This document shows, one piece after another, positions 1 to 8,807 of a stretch of DNA of 64,000 nt. The position numbers and the translations under genes were made by a program. The first letter of the stretch is position 1. The number at the start of each line of letters is the position of its first letter. The DNA comes from Streptomyces yatensis (GTDB lineage: Bacteria; Actinomycetota; Actinomycetes; Streptomycetales; Streptomycetaceae). The stretch is taken from positions 4,464,001 to 4,528,000 of the forward strand of contig NZ_CP072941.1 of the NCBI RefSeq assembly GCF_018069625.1, read 5' to 3'. A model generated the notes under the pieces. It was not told the DNA's origin. It saw only the letters and a program-made list of their open reading frames with translations, and did not search any database.

Positions 1-1
1 A

Positions 2-457
2 CGACCCGTGTACGTCCACTCCGCCGCCCAGGGGCTGCCCGCCCAACACCACGGGATGGTCAACTACTGGAACGACGACCCGCTCACCGGCCCCTCCTGG
101 ACCGCCGCCCGCCGGCTGTGGAAAACCGCCGACTTCGGGCCGCAGGATGTGGATGTGGCGCAGATCTACGACGCGTTCACCCCGCTGATCCCGCTCTCGC
201 TGGAGGGCTACGGCTTCTGCGGCCGCGGCGAGGGCGCCGCCTTCACCGAGGGGGGCGCGCTGGAGATCGGCGGACGGCTGCCGCTCAACACCGGCGGGGG
301 CGGCCTCAGCGAGGCGTACGTCCATGGCTTCAACCTCATCACCGAAGGGGTCAGACAGCTGCGCGGCACCGGCACCGCCCAGGTCCCCGGCGCCACGACC
401 TGCCTGGTCACGGCGGGTGAAGGGGTTCCCACATCGGCCCTGCTGATGAGGAGTTGA
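2..457 (+). CDS. Thiolase-like lipid-transfer protein (Ltp), C-terminal part
   Basis: This is the C-terminal ~150 residues of a thiolase-superfamily Ltp/SCP-x-like protein; the reading frame is open to the window edge, so the start lies outside. The end segment shows an Ltp-type DVDVAQIYDAFTPL motif and a glycine loop followed by SEAYVHG. In steroid side-chain aldolases of the Ltp2 type, two tyrosines in these two segments are catalytic, and both are present here. The known function of that group is retro-aldol cleavage of a hydroxyacyl-CoA together with a DUF35 partner. The stop codon overlaps the start of the DUF35 gene, so the two are translationally coupled. The function by analogy is likely; the substrate is unknown. 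Confidence 0.85.
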   Translation, partial: RPVYVHSAAQGLPAQHHGMVNYWNDDPLTGPSWTAARRLWKTADFGPQDVDVAQIYDAFTPLIPLSLEGYGFCGRGEGAAFTEGGALEIGGRLPLNTGGGGLSEAYVHGFNLITEGVRQLRGTGTAQVPGATTCLVTAGEGVPTSALLMRS

Positions 458-999
458 CCGACGCCATGACACAGCTCGACACGACGACGGGCGCGACAAC
501 GGACACGACGACGGCCGCGACGACGGCCGCGACGACGGCCGCGAACGGCGGAGGCGAGGGGTCCGACGGGCTGCTTGCGCCCGTGCCCGACGAGGACGGG
601 GCGCCCTTCTTCGCCTACGCGGCGCGCGGCGAACTGCGCGTCCAGTGCTGCGCCGACTGCGACGAACCGCGCTTCCCGCCCCGGCCCTGCTGCCCCCACT
701 GCCAGTCCTTCGACTGCCTGTGGAAAAAGTTGAGCGGCCGTGGCCGGATCTGGTCGTACGTGCTGCCCCATCCCCCGCTGTTGCCCGCCTACGCGGCCCA
801 GGCGCCCTACAACGTCGTCCTCGTGGAGCTCGCGGACGCCCCGCGCATCCGGCTGGTGGGCAATCTGGTCGCCAGCGCGGACGCCGCGCTGAACTCGGTC
901 CCGCCGGAGCGGATCCGCATCGGCGCGCCCGTGAAGGCCGCCTTCCACGCGGCGGACGGCGGGCTCACGGTGGTGCGCTGGCTCCTGGAGCGGCCATGA
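454..999 (+). CDS. DUF35 zinc-ribbon / OB-fold protein (ChsH2-DUF35-like)
   Basis: A 181-residue protein with a Thr/Ala-rich N-terminus (residues 10-30), a rubredoxin-like zinc ribbon (Cys66-x2-Cys69 and Cys80-x2-Cys83) and an OB-fold acyl-CoA-associated domain. Proteins of this family bind Ltp thiolase-like enzymes and are needed for the aldolase activity, as in the mycobacterial Ltp2-ChsH2 complex. The gene starts at a TTG that overlaps the preceding Ltp stop codon; an ATG at 466 is an alternative start. It overlaps the next gene by ATGA. The tight coupling with the Ltp gene supports a two-protein complex. Confidence 0.88.
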   Translation: MTDAMTQLDTTTGATTDTTTAATTAATTAANGGGEGSDGLLAPVPDEDGAPFFAYAARGELRVQCCADCDEPRFPPRPCCPHCQSFDCLWKKLSGRGRIWSYVLPHPPLLPAYAAQAPYNVVLVELADAPRIRLVGNLVASADAALNSVPPERIRIGAPVKAAFHAADGGLTVVRWLLERP

Positions 1000-1763
1000 C
1001 GGTCCGCACCCGGGTGGAGGAGGCCGGGGTCGCGGTCGTCACCCTCGACCGGCCCGAGCGGCACAACGCCATCGACCTGGAGACGGTCGGCGAACTGACG
1101 GCCGTATGGCGGCGCTTCCGCCACGACGGCGCGGTCCGGGCCGTCGTCCTCACCGGCGCGGGCGGCCGGGCCTTCAGCACCGGCATCGACCGCTCGGTGG
1201 AGGTCGCGCAGCCGCCGTCGCCCTACGCGATGGACGATCCGCTGCGCACCGTCGGGCCCAAGGCGAACGACCTGTGGAAGCCGGTGGTCGCGGCGGTGGC
1301 CGGAATGGCGTGCGGCGGGGCGTTCTATCTGCTGGGCGAGGCCGAGTTCATCGTCGCCGACGAGACGGCGGCCTTCTTCGATCCGCACACCAGCTATGGG
1401 ATGGTCAGCGCCTACGAGGCCGTCTATATGGCACAGCGGATGCCGATGGGCGAGGTCGCGCGGATGGCGCTGATGGGGACCGCGGAGCGGCTCTCGGCCC
1501 GGCGGGCGTATGAGACGGGCCTGGTCAGCGAGGTGGTCCCGGCCGGTGAGGCCCTTACGGCGGCCATGCGCGCCGCGTCGGTCATCGCGTCGTACCCGAC
1601 GGAGGCGGTGCAGGGCACCGTAAGGGCGCTATGGGCGGCGAAGGAGGCGGCGCTGGCCCAGGCGCTCGCGCAGGCCCCGCAGTTGATCGCGCTGGGCAAT
1701 CTGCCGCCGGGGTGCCAGGCCGCGCTCTTCGCGGCCCGTACGCCCGGCTTCCGTACGCGGTGA
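996..1763 (+). CDS. Enoyl-CoA hydratase/isomerase family protein with atypical active site
   Basis: A 255-residue crotonase-fold protein, third gene of the Ltp-DUF35 operon; its ATG overlaps the previous stop. The fold signatures are visible: VTLDRPERHNAID near the N-terminus and FSTGID at 60-64. However, the two glutamates used by typical hydratases appear to be replaced: the GGG-x-E-L segment reads GGAFYL (Tyr111), and the second reads FFDPH (His131). It may catalyse a different crotonase reaction such as isomerisation, hydrolysis or C-C cleavage, or bind CoA esters without hydration. Family assignment is firm; the reaction is open. Confidence 0.88.
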   Translation: MTVRTRVEEAGVAVVTLDRPERHNAIDLETVGELTAVWRRFRHDGAVRAVVLTGAGGRAFSTGIDRSVEVAQPPSPYAMDDPLRTVGPKANDLWKPVVAAVAGMACGGAFYLLGEAEFIVADETAAFFDPHTSYGMVSAYEAVYMAQRMPMGEVARMALMGTAERLSARRAYETGLVSEVVPAGEALTAAMRAASVIASYPTEAVQGTVRALWAAKEAALAQALAQAPQLIALGNLPPGCQAALFAARTPGFRTR

Positions 1764-1770
1764 GCCCACC

Positions 1771-1792
1771 GGCCCCGGATCGGCTCGGGGCC
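1771..1792. terminator. Hairpin between convergent genes
   Basis: A 7-bp perfect stem (GGCCCCG / CGGGGCC) with an 8-base loop fills the gap between the crotonase gene and the convergent lipoprotein gene. There is no U-tract, so it is only a candidate bidirectional terminator. Confidence 0.4.
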
Positions 1793-2356
1793 TCAGGTGG
1801 AGCTCGGGTACTTGAGCGCCGAGGTGACCTTGCAGGTGAAGGAGGTCTGCTCGGTGAGGTAGCGGTAGGAGGTGGCGCTGAGGGTCTGGCTGCTGCCGGA
1901 TGCCACGGTGACGGACTTGTAGTCGGATCCCAGCAGGCTGCCGCCGCTCTGGTTCTCCCACTCGATGGTGATCGAGTAGTGCATGGACTGCGTCTCGGGG
2001 TTCCTGAGGTTGAGGGTGTACTGGAACGAGTGGGTCGACTCGTCGTAGTCGCAGCCGGTGGCGGTGATGTCGTTCGTGCCGTCCGAGTTGTAGGTGGGCG
2101 GCGCGGAGTAGGTGTAGGAGGGCGAGGGGGCCCCGTACGACGGCACGTCGAGGTCGGAGGGGACTCCGCTGGGCAAGTCGGTCGGCAGGCCGGTGGGAAG
2201 GTCGGTGGGACCGGACGCCGGGTTGTCGCCGCCGCTCCCGCCCGAGACGAACCCGCCGAGGCCGCTGTCGTGGCTTCGGCCCTTCTTTCCGCAGCCGGTC
2301 AGCGCGATGAGCCCGACCAGGGCGACGGCGAATATCCGCATGGAGCGGCGTTGCAT
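1793..2356 (-). CDS. Putative secreted lipoprotein with C-terminal beta-sandwich-like domain
   Basis: A 187-residue protein starting MQRRSMRIF, with a signal peptide ending in the lipobox LTGC, so it is probably attached to the outer face of the membrane. A Ser/Gly/Pro/Asp-rich linker follows. The C-terminal ~85 residues carry two cysteines (in the TGCDYD and FTCKVTSA segments) and alternating hydrophobic strands, as in small FxLYD or Ig-like domains. The ATG at 2356 was chosen because GGGGG precedes it; an in-frame ATG lies upstream at 2383. It is a probable paralogue of the next gene. Function unknown. Confidence 0.7.
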   Translation of the reverse strand: MQRRSMRIFAVALVGLIALTGCGKKGRSHDSGLGGFVSGGSGGDNPASGPTDLPTGLPTDLPSGVPSDLDVPSYGAPSPSYTYSAPPTYNSDGTNDITATGCDYDESTHSFQYTLNLRNPETQSMHYSITIEWENQSGGSLLGSDYKSVTVASGSSQTLSATSYRYLTEQTSFTCKVTSALKYPSST

Positions 2357-2476
2357 GGCATTACCCCCGTTGAAAAGACACATTCAAGCCAGCCAGGGCT
2401 GGTTGACAAGTGCACGCCACCCTAGCAACGGGCTTTGCTACCCCAAAGTCACCTACGAGCGCGCCTGGCCCGGCTC

Positions 2477-3067
2477 TCAGAGGACGGAGACGACCTCGCA
2501 CCGCACCACGGTTCCCGACACCGAGGGATCATCGAGCGGCACCCGTACGGTCCTCGACTTCCCCGCGGGGACCCGCACATCGGCGCGCCCGGTGGTCAGG
2601 GTCGAGCCGTCCCGGTCCTGGAAGCTCATGTCGACGAGGAAGGTGTCGGCCCCGCCCGAGCGGTTGCGCACCTTCACGGTCGCCGCAGGATGGCCGCTCT
2701 TGTCCTTGCCCGCGCAGAGGACGACGGTCGTCCGGGGCGCGTTGGGCGACGAGCTGCCACTGGACGGGCTGGAGCCGTAGTCGTCATCGTCGTAGTCGCG
2801 GTAGCGGGAACCGCCGGAGCCCGAACCGGTGGTGGAGCTCTCGTCGTCGGAGTCCGAGTAGCCACCCGAGCCGGAACTGGAACCCGAGCCCGACCCCGAG
2901 TGGTGCGAGGAGGAGCTGGAACAGCCGCCTCCGCCACCCCCGTGGCCATGGCCACGCCCCTTGAACCCGGTCAGCGCCACCAGCACCACGGTGAGCACGG
3001 CCGCCAGCCGTAGACCACGCCGCATCACAGACCCCGTCCCCCGAAGACCGCGCAGAGAGTTACCCAT
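2477..3067 (-). CDS. Putative secreted Ser/Gly-rich protein, paralogue of the neighbour
   Basis: A ~196-residue protein with a signal-like hydrophobic segment (LAAVLTVVLVALTGF), a long Gly/His/Ser/Asp low-complexity stretch, and a C-terminal domain with two cysteines (LCAGKDKSG and VRCEVVSVL) that matches the strand pattern of the preceding gene. Unlike its neighbour it lacks a lipobox cysteine at the cleavage point (LTGF), so it would be released or anchored differently. The start at 3067 follows GGGAGGTCG; an ATG at 3025 with GGGG upstream is also possible. Function unknown. Confidence 0.62.
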   Translation of the reverse strand: MGNSLRGLRGTGSVMRRGLRLAAVLTVVLVALTGFKGRGHGHGGGGGGCSSSSSHHSGSGSGSSSGSGGYSDSDDESSTTGSGSGGSRYRDYDDDDYGSSPSSGSSSPNAPRTTVVLCAGKDKSGHPAATVKVRNRSGGADTFLVDMSFQDRDGSTLTTGRADVRVPAGKSRTVRVPLDDPSVSGTVVRCEVVSVL

Positions 3068-3174
3068 CGACCTCCCGGCTCCCAGGAGGTCGATGAACGC
3101 CCGCAACCGTAGCAGGAATTGTCAGGGACACAGCCCGCGACCAGCCGCCCCGGCGCGTCGTCCCTGGAGGTGGG

Positions 3175-5814
3175 TCAGGCCCGGCCGCCCGACGGCCGCG
3201 ACTGGCCCGTGCCCTTGACCGCGTCCAGCGCGTAGACACAGCGGTCCTTGCTGCAGGCGTACACCACACCCCCGGCGGCCACCGGGGACCCGGTGATCTC
3301 GCCGCCGGTCGCCAGCTTCCAGCGCAGCTGTCCGCCCGCCGCGTCCACCGTGTAGAGGCAGTGGTCGGCCGAGCCGAAGTGGACCCGGCCGTCGGCGACC
3401 ACCGGTGAGCCGATGACCTCGCCGCCCGCCGCGAACCGCCACTTGGGCGTGCCGGTGACCGCGTCGAGCGTGTAGAGCGCGCTGCCGCTGCCCAGATGGA
3501 CCGAACCGTCGGCCACCAGCACCGGCTCGATCGACTGCCGGGCCTCGGTGGCGATGCGCCAGCGGTCGCGGCCGTTCGCCGCGTCCAGCGCGTACACCGT
3601 GCCCAGATAGTCGGCGATGTAGATGCCGCCGCCGGTCACCGCGGGCCCCGGCGCGTACGCGGGGGCGCACAGGAAGACGGCGGGCGCCTCGAAACGCCAC
3701 CGCACATCCCCGCGGGCGGCGTCGAGCGCGAGCACCCGCGTCCCCGCCGAGACGTAGACCACCCCGTCGGGCGCCGCCAGCAGACGCAGCGGCACACCCC
3801 CGCAGGACGCCGCGTCGCCCACCGGATACGACCAGCGCTCCGCGCCGGTGCGCGCCTCCAGTGCGCGCAGCCGCGCGTCCGCCCACACATACACCGTGCC
3901 GTCGTGGACGGCCGGGCCGGACTCGGGCGTCTCGAAGTCGGTCTGGAGGCCCTGCATCTCCCACAGCAGCTCGCCGTTGGCCGCCTCCCACGCCTGGACG
4001 CCACCGCCGCGCGTTCCGGTGACGACCGTGCCGCGGTCGACCTTGAGGGAGTAGACCCAGCCGTCGGTCGACAGCCGCCAGCGCTCGGCGCCGTCCTCCG
4101 CGTCCAGCGCGTACAGCGTGGGGCCGTCGGAGGCATGGATCCGGCCGTTCTCCACGGCCATCGCCCACGCCACGTCGCGGGTCTTGAACTGGCGCCGGCC
4201 GGTGGCCACGTCCAGCGCGTGTACCTCGAACGAGGTCACATAGAGCAGATCGCCGGCCACCGCAGGGGTACCCCAGACGTCGTTGGACATCCGGAACCGC
4301 CACGGGCGCCAACGGCCGTGCCCGGCTCCCGCCGCGTGCGGCTCGGGCGGCTCGGCCGGCGGGGAGTGGGTCGGCGGCGGGACGGCGGCCGTGCCGTCGC
4401 CTCCGTTCAGCCCTCCGGTGGTCACCCCGGCCGGCGGGCGCACCCAGCCGGTCGCGGGCCCGGTGCCGTGCTGGGGCTGCGGATCCCGCGCCTGGTCGGC
4501 CCGGAGCCCCGGGCCGATCGGCACCGGCGAACCGGGCAGCCGCACCGATCCGTCGGCCCCGGCGGGCGCCGGAGCGGGCGCGGCGGCGGCGGACGGGGCG
4601 GCGTGCCGCCCGGGCCCGATGGAGCCCAGCGCGCTCGGCGGGCTCGCGGCCTCCGGCGCGCGCAGACCCCCGCGCGGATCGCCCACGCCCACGGGCTCCC
4701 AGCCGCCCGCACCCGCGGGCCCGCCCGCGGCCGCGCCGTGCCGCCCGCCATGGCCCTCCGCGGGACCTCCCGCGGCGGGGGCGTACGAGGGCGGCGGCGT
4801 GGGCGGACGCTCCGGCGGAAGCGGCGCGGACGGCCTGCCGCCGTCGTTCGCGGCGTGCCCGGCGACCCCGGGACGGCCGCCTCCGGAGGCGGGCCGGGTG
4901 GAGCCGCGCACCTGGTTGCGGCCGCTGCGCTTGCGCTCGATGAGCGCGACGGCGCCGGGCGGCAGCCAGGCCGAGGCCGTACCGCTGTCGTCGGCGTTGG
5001 AGGCGAACAGATGCGGAGCCAGCTGGGACTGCAGATCGGCCGGGGACGGCCGCCGCTCGGGCTCCATCTGCATGCACGACTCGATGAGCGGCCGCAGCTC
5101 GTCGGGCAGCCCGGTCAGGTCGGGGCCCTCGCGCAGCAGCATGAACACGGTCTCCACCGGGTTGGCGCCGTGGAAGGGCGCATGCCCGGTGGCCGCGAAG
5201 GTCAGGGTCGAGCCGAGCGAGAAGATATCGCTCGCGCCCGTCACGCTGCGTGAGTCACGCGCCTGCTCGGGCGACATGTAGGCGGGGGTGCCGACCGCGA
5301 CGTTGGTCATCGTCAGCCGGGTGTTCGACACACCGGAGGCGATACCGAAGTCGATCACCCGCGGGCCGTCCTCGACGACCAGCACATTGGACGGCTTCAG
5401 ATCCCGGTGGACCAGGCCCGCGCCATGGATGGACTGCAGCGCCTCGGCCACCCCGGCCGCCAGCCACCGCACCGCCTGGGCCGGCATCGGCCCGCACTCG
5501 TTGATGATCTCCTCGAGGGAGGGAGCCGGCACATAGGCCGTGGCCAGCCAGGGCACCGCGGCACGCGGATCGGCGTCCACCACGGCGGCCGTATAGAAGC
5601 CGCTGACCGCGCGGGCCGCCTCCACCTCACGGGTGAACCGGACACGGAACAGCTGGTCCTCAGCGAGCTCGGTCCGGACCGTCTTGATCGCGACCCGTCG
5701 ACCCGATGCCGAGCGGGCCAGATAGACCAGCCCCATGCCGCCCGCGCCGAGACGGCCGAGCACCTCGAAAGGGCCGATCCGCCTCGGATCGTGCTGCGTC
5801 AGCTGCTCCACCAC
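3175..5814 (-). CDS. Ser/Thr protein kinase with PQQ-type beta-propeller sensor (AfsK-like architecture)
   Basis: An 879-residue cytoplasmic kinase. The kinase domain (about 14-280) is intact: glycine loop GAGGMG, Lys44, HRDLKPSN (136-143), DFG (155-157) and SPE (181). A ~225-residue Pro/Gly/Ala linker follows. From ~505 to the end come about eight PQQ/WD-like propeller repeats of the type VYALDAxxGxxRW. No transmembrane segment is seen. Kinase-propeller proteins such as AfsK regulate secondary metabolism in Streptomyces, but orthology is not claimed. The tandem GTG at 5814 and 5811 is the likely start, preceded by GGGAGGTGGCAGG; extension upstream to 6000 gives a non-kinase-like leader. Confidence 0.93.
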   Translation of the reverse strand: MVEQLTQHDPRRIGPFEVLGRLGAGGMGLVYLARSASGRRVAIKTVRTELAEDQLFRVRFTREVEAARAVSGFYTAAVVDADPRAAVPWLATAYVPAPSLEEIINECGPMPAQAVRWLAAGVAEALQSIHGAGLVHRDLKPSNVLVVEDGPRVIDFGIASGVSNTRLTMTNVAVGTPAYMSPEQARDSRSVTGASDIFSLGSTLTFAATGHAPFHGANPVETVFMLLREGPDLTGLPDELRPLIESCMQMEPERRPSPADLQSQLAPHLFASNADDSGTASAWLPPGAVALIERKRSGRNQVRGSTRPASGGGRPGVAGHAANDGGRPSAPLPPERPPTPPPSYAPAAGGPAEGHGGRHGAAAGGPAGAGGWEPVGVGDPRGGLRAPEAASPPSALGSIGPGRHAAPSAAAAPAPAPAGADGSVRLPGSPVPIGPGLRADQARDPQPQHGTGPATGWVRPPAGVTTGGLNGGDGTAAVPPPTHSPPAEPPEPHAAGAGHGRWRPWRFRMSNDVWGTPAVAGDLLYVTSFEVHALDVATGRRQFKTRDVAWAMAVENGRIHASDGPTLYALDAEDGAERWRLSTDGWVYSLKVDRGTVVTGTRGGGVQAWEAANGELLWEMQGLQTDFETPESGPAVHDGTVYVWADARLRALEARTGAERWSYPVGDAASCGGVPLRLLAAPDGVVYVSAGTRVLALDAARGDVRWRFEAPAVFLCAPAYAPGPAVTGGGIYIADYLGTVYALDAANGRDRWRIATEARQSIEPVLVADGSVHLGSGSALYTLDAVTGTPKWRFAAGGEVIGSPVVADGRVHFGSADHCLYTVDAAGGQLRWKLATGGEITGSPVAAGGVVYACSKDRCVYALDAVKGTGQSRPSGGRA

Positions 5815-6044
5815 TTGCCTGCCACCTCCCCGTGGGGGCTTGAAAAAATACAGCCCCGTGCAGCGTCTCACCGACAAACCAACCGGCGGCACGCATCCTG
5901 CATTCTCTCTGGCGAAGGCGGCGGTTGCGAACCCGGGGGCGAATCGTCGTGTCATCGGGCGATACGGAGCCGGGGACCGTCCGGTTCGACCGAGGATCAT
6001 CTAAGTGCCCTCAGGCCCGTATCGCCCAGTTCTCCGGCCGGGGT

Positions 6045-6830
6045 TCAGCCTGCCGTCGAGGTGTCGATGACGGCGAAGGCCGCGCCCTGATTGTCCGCAA
6101 GAACCGCGAAACGCCCGTACGGCGTATCTTCGGCGGTCTTGAGAACCCGCCCGCCCAGCCGGTGGGCCGTGCGCAGCGTCCGATCGCAGTCCGCCACCAC
6201 AAAGTACGTCAGGAAGTGGGCGGGCAGAACGGCCGGGTACTCCTCGCCGATCACGACGCGTCCGCCGATCGCGTGACGGGGGTCCGGGGGCTCCCCGCGC
6301 GGCGTCCACAGGACCAGGTCGGCCGACGCGCCCTCGGCGGGGGGCTCCATCCCGTAGCCGAAGACCGCCCGGTAGAAGGCGTCCACGGCGCGCGGCTGAC
6401 GGGTGTGGACCTCGGTCCAGCCGTACGAACCCGGCGCGCCGCGCCGCCCGAAGCCGGTGTGGCTGCCCGCCTGCCAGACCCCGAAGACGGCGCCGCCCGG
6501 GTCGGCGGCCGTCGCCATGACGCAGAACCGGTCGATCCACACCGGCGGGGTGATCACCCGGCCACCGGCCTCGCGGATCCGGGCGGCGGTCGCCGCGGCG
6601 TCCTGGGCGGCGAAGTAGATGTTCCAGACGGTGGGCATCCGGCCGTCCGGCTTGGGGACCAGCCCCGCGACCTCCTTACCGCCGAGGAGGGCACGGGTGT
6701 ACGAGCCGTAGTCCGTGGCGATCTCCTCAAAGGCCCAGCCGAACAGCTCACCGTAGAAGCGCCGGCCCGCCGCGAGGTCGGACAGCAGCACATCCGCCCA
6801 GCAGGGCACGCCTTCCGCGAATGCCGCCAT
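6045..6830 (-). CDS. Two-domain VOC (glyoxalase-fold) protein
   Basis: A 261-residue protein made of two glyoxalase/bleomycin-resistance/dioxygenase domains (about 8-125 and 135-258). Each has the characteristic WxDV/WTEVHT opening and FYxxLFGW / FYRAVFGYGM helices, as well as NIYFAA / FLTYFVVAD central strands. Tandem-VOC proteins of this size in actinomycetes are generally of unknown substrate. GAGAGGA stands upstream of the ATG. It is a single-gene unit; its upstream region faces the TetR gene. Confidence 0.85.
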   Translation of the reverse strand: MAAFAEGVPCWADVLLSDLAAGRRFYGELFGWAFEEIATDYGSYTRALLGGKEVAGLVPKPDGRMPTVWNIYFAAQDAAATAARIREAGGRVITPPVWIDRFCVMATAADPGGAVFGVWQAGSHTGFGRRGAPGSYGWTEVHTRQPRAVDAFYRAVFGYGMEPPAEGASADLVLWTPRGEPPDPRHAIGGRVVIGEEYPAVLPAHFLTYFVVADCDRTLRTAHRLGGRVLKTAEDTPYGRFAVLADNQGAAFAVIDTSTAG

Positions 6831-7228
6831 GGCCCGGGTCCTCTCGCGTCCCTCGGTCCTCGGAGCTAGGTCACAGCCCGTTTGGAGATGCTTGGCGCGT
6901 GTTTGGAGCCGCTTGGCTCGTTTACCTCACTTGCCACGCTAACGGGGGATCGCCCGGTCTGCTCGCCCCGGAACTCGAAATATTTGGCCAATCCTTTTCG
7001 CGTCAGGACGGATCCGACCGCGTCATCCACCGTTGTTATCCACAGCCTGTTGATAACACAATTCACACGTGTGGGTGAGCAGTGATTGAGGGCTTGACGA
7101 CGGCGGACAGGGGCCGGAATCAGCCATTCCAGCCTGCTCAGCGAGGCTCACAAACCCTCTCATCCCGCCCTAACCCCATTTGCACGCAGCCGAATCGCGC
7201 TCCGATCACCCCTCGGTAAGCTGACGGC
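6831..7228. other. Divergent intergenic region between VOC and TetR genes
   Basis: About 400 bp without a convincing gene. It is less GC-rich than its surroundings, which fits promoter DNA. Its notable content is the cluster of dyads at 7035-7073. A 66-codon frame on the minus strand (6866-7066) lacks coding character. Confidence 0.6.
7035..7073. promoter_or_regulatory. Clustered dyads upstream of TetR gene
   Basis: Two symmetric elements stand side by side: GTTATC-N11-GATAAC (7035-7057), which contains the overlapping TGTT-GAT-AACA (7048-7058), and the perfect 10-bp palindrome CACACGTGTG (7064-7073). The left arm includes TTATCCACA, which equals an E. coli-type DnaA box. They lie 155-190 bp upstream of the TetR start and could be its operator or a site for another regulator of the divergent pair. 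Confidence 0.5.
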
Positions 7229-7876
7229 ATGACAGGACAAGTACGCACAGTCGACGGGCGGGTGGCCGGTCGTCGCGGGCAGGCGACGCGGCAGAAGCTG
7301 CTCGACTGCCTCGGCGAGATGCTCAGCACATCCCCGTATCGAGACGTCAAGGTCATCGATGTCGCACGTAAGGCGGGGACCTCGCCTGCGACGTTCTACC
7401 AGTACTTCCCCGATGTGGAGGGCGCCGTCCTCGAGCTCGCCGAGGAAATGGCGAAGGAGGGTGCGAACCTGACCGATCTGGTCGCCGACCGCTCATGGGC
7501 GGGCAAGTCCGGCGCGGCGGCGGCGGAGGACCTGGTCGAGGGGTTCCTCTCCTTCTGGCGCAAACACGACGCCATCCTGCGGGTGGTCGACCTGGGCGCC
7601 GCCGAGGGCGACAAGCGGTTCTACAAGATCCGCATGAAGATCCTCAATTCCGTCACCAACTCCCTTACGGACGCCGTCAAGGAGCAGCAGGCCAAGGGCC
7701 GCATCGACGAGGACCTCAACCCCGGGGCCATCGCGGGCTCGCTGGTCGCGATGCTGGCCGCGGTCGCGGCGCATCAGAAGGGCTTCCAGAGCTGGGGCGT
7801 CAAGCAGGCCGATCTCAAGCCGAGCCTGACCTGGCTCGTCCACCTCGGCGTCACCGGGCGCAAACCGCCGAAGTAA
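7229..7876 (+). CDS. TetR-family transcriptional regulator
   Basis: A 215-residue regulator with an N-terminal TetR helix-turn-helix (about 15-62, including the VARKAGTSPATFYQYFPD recognition region) and an all-helical ligand domain. It sits between catabolic operons, which suggests a local role sensing an acyl-CoA or related ligand. Its own upstream region carries different dyads (7035-7073) from the CTGAYGG palindrome shared by the catabolic genes, so it is a candidate for the regulon's repressor but not a proven one. A strong hairpin terminator follows. Confidence 0.9.
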   Translation: MTGQVRTVDGRVAGRRGQATRQKLLDCLGEMLSTSPYRDVKVIDVARKAGTSPATFYQYFPDVEGAVLELAEEMAKEGANLTDLVADRSWAGKSGAAAAEDLVEGFLSFWRKHDAILRVVDLGAAEGDKRFYKIRMKILNSVTNSLTDAVKEQQAKGRIDEDLNPGAIAGSLVAMLAAVAAHQKGFQSWGVKQADLKPSLTWLVHLGVTGRKPPK

Positions 7877-7969
7877 CGAATCCGCACCCCTCTCCCGCCC
7901 CTTCCCTCGGCCCCTCCCTGCCGGCCTCTCGATGCCGGCCGCCCGGCCGAGCCCGCACGTCCTGTCACG

Positions 7970-8010
7970 CCGCGGCGGATCACTCCCGAGTGATCCGCCG
8001 CGGCCTTTTT
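7970..8010 (+). terminator. Strong intrinsic terminator after the TetR gene
   Basis: A perfect 15-bp stem (7970-7984 with 7989-8003, loop CCCG) followed by CCTTTTT. It has the full structure of a rho-independent terminator and should end the TetR transcript. Confidence 0.9.
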
Positions 8011-8324
8011 GTGCCCGTGGGGCGCTGAGCGGCCTCGATGACGTCCGGTGCGGTTCGGGTGCGCAGCGAAAGGGGCTCGGGGCTGTGTCGATGTGCGGCT
8101 CCGCCGCGCGGGCGCGACCAGCCAGCCACAGCCGCGGATGAACGACCGCACCTCGCGGCACCTTCCCGCGCAGCGCTTAGCGGTCGTGGGGCCGCCGGGG
8201 AGGGATGGGCCCGGCTGACGGGCCACGGACCGGCTCGCGGTGCTCCCACACGGGCCCCGCGAACCGGCTCAGCGCTCCCCACAGGCCCGCGGACCGGCGC
8301 GCCCCCACAGGCCCGGCGGGCCGC
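8011..8324. other. GC-rich gap with imperfect repeats
   Basis: No gene is evident. The part next to the nitroreductase stop (about 8220-8330) repeats variants of CACAGGCCCGCGGACCGGC, like other gaps of this window that follow stop codons. Confidence 0.5.
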
Positions 8325-8807
8325 TCAGCGTTCCTCGGCGCGGTGGAGGCGGAAGAGGCGGATCTCGCGCTCCACCCGCGACTGATAGCTCGCGTACGGC
8401 GGCCAGAAGGCGAGGGCCGCCGCCCAGGCCACCTCGCGCTCGGCGCCCTCCAGCAGCCGTGCCCGGACGGCGATGTCCCGGCCCCGCCAGCTGATCTCCG
8501 CCTGCGGGTGCTTCAGGAGGTTCGCCGTCCACGCCGGATGGCCCGGGCGGCCGAAGTTGCTGCCGATCAGGAGCCAGGTGCCGCCGTCCTCCGGCATACA
8601 GGCCAGCGGCGTACGACGGGGAAGCCCCGACCTCGCGCCGCGCGCGGTAAGGATCACGCCGGGCAGCATCCGTGCGCTCGGCAGCACCTTGCCGCGGGTC
8701 AGCCGGTGGACGGTGCGGTCGAAGGCGGGGATGACATGGGGCGCGACCTTGGCGAAGGCGCGGGTCGAGGACACCTTCCGGACCAGCTTCACGCCGTAAC
8801 CGGCCAT
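8325..8807 (-). CDS. Nitroreductase-family (DUF385, deazaflavin-dependent type) protein
   Basis: A 160-residue protein of the F420-dependent nitroreductase / quinone reductase-like family (Ddn-like split barrel). Visible signatures are GVILTARGARSGLPRRTPL, WLLIGSNFGRPGHPAWTANLLKHP and the AWAAALAFWPPYASYQSR end. Family members use F420H2 or bind related flavins and reduce quinones or enones. The start overlaps the stop of the acyl-CoA dehydrogenase (TGATG), so the two form one operon and this may be an electron-transfer or reductase partner. The specific substrate cannot be read. Confidence 0.85.
   Translation of the reverse strand: MAGYGVKLVRKVSSTRAFAKVAPHVIPAFDRTVHRLTRGKVLPSARMLPGVILTARGARSGLPRRTPLACMPEDGGTWLLIGSNFGRPGHPAWTANLLKHPQAEISWRGRDIAVRARLLEGAEREVAWAAALAFWPPYASYQSRVEREIRLFRLHRAEER

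Noticed and set aside
3122..5077. Alternative minus-strand frame inside the PQQ kinase
   Set aside because: Frame-shifted shadow of the kinase; Arg/Gly/Ala-rich and without motifs.
7036..7044. Replication origin from the DnaA-box-like sequence
   Set aside because: It is a single box with no dnaA/dnaN genes or box cluster nearby.
6866..7066. 66-codon minus-strand gene upstream of TetR
   Set aside because: No ribosome-binding site, no motif, and it lies in the likely regulatory region.
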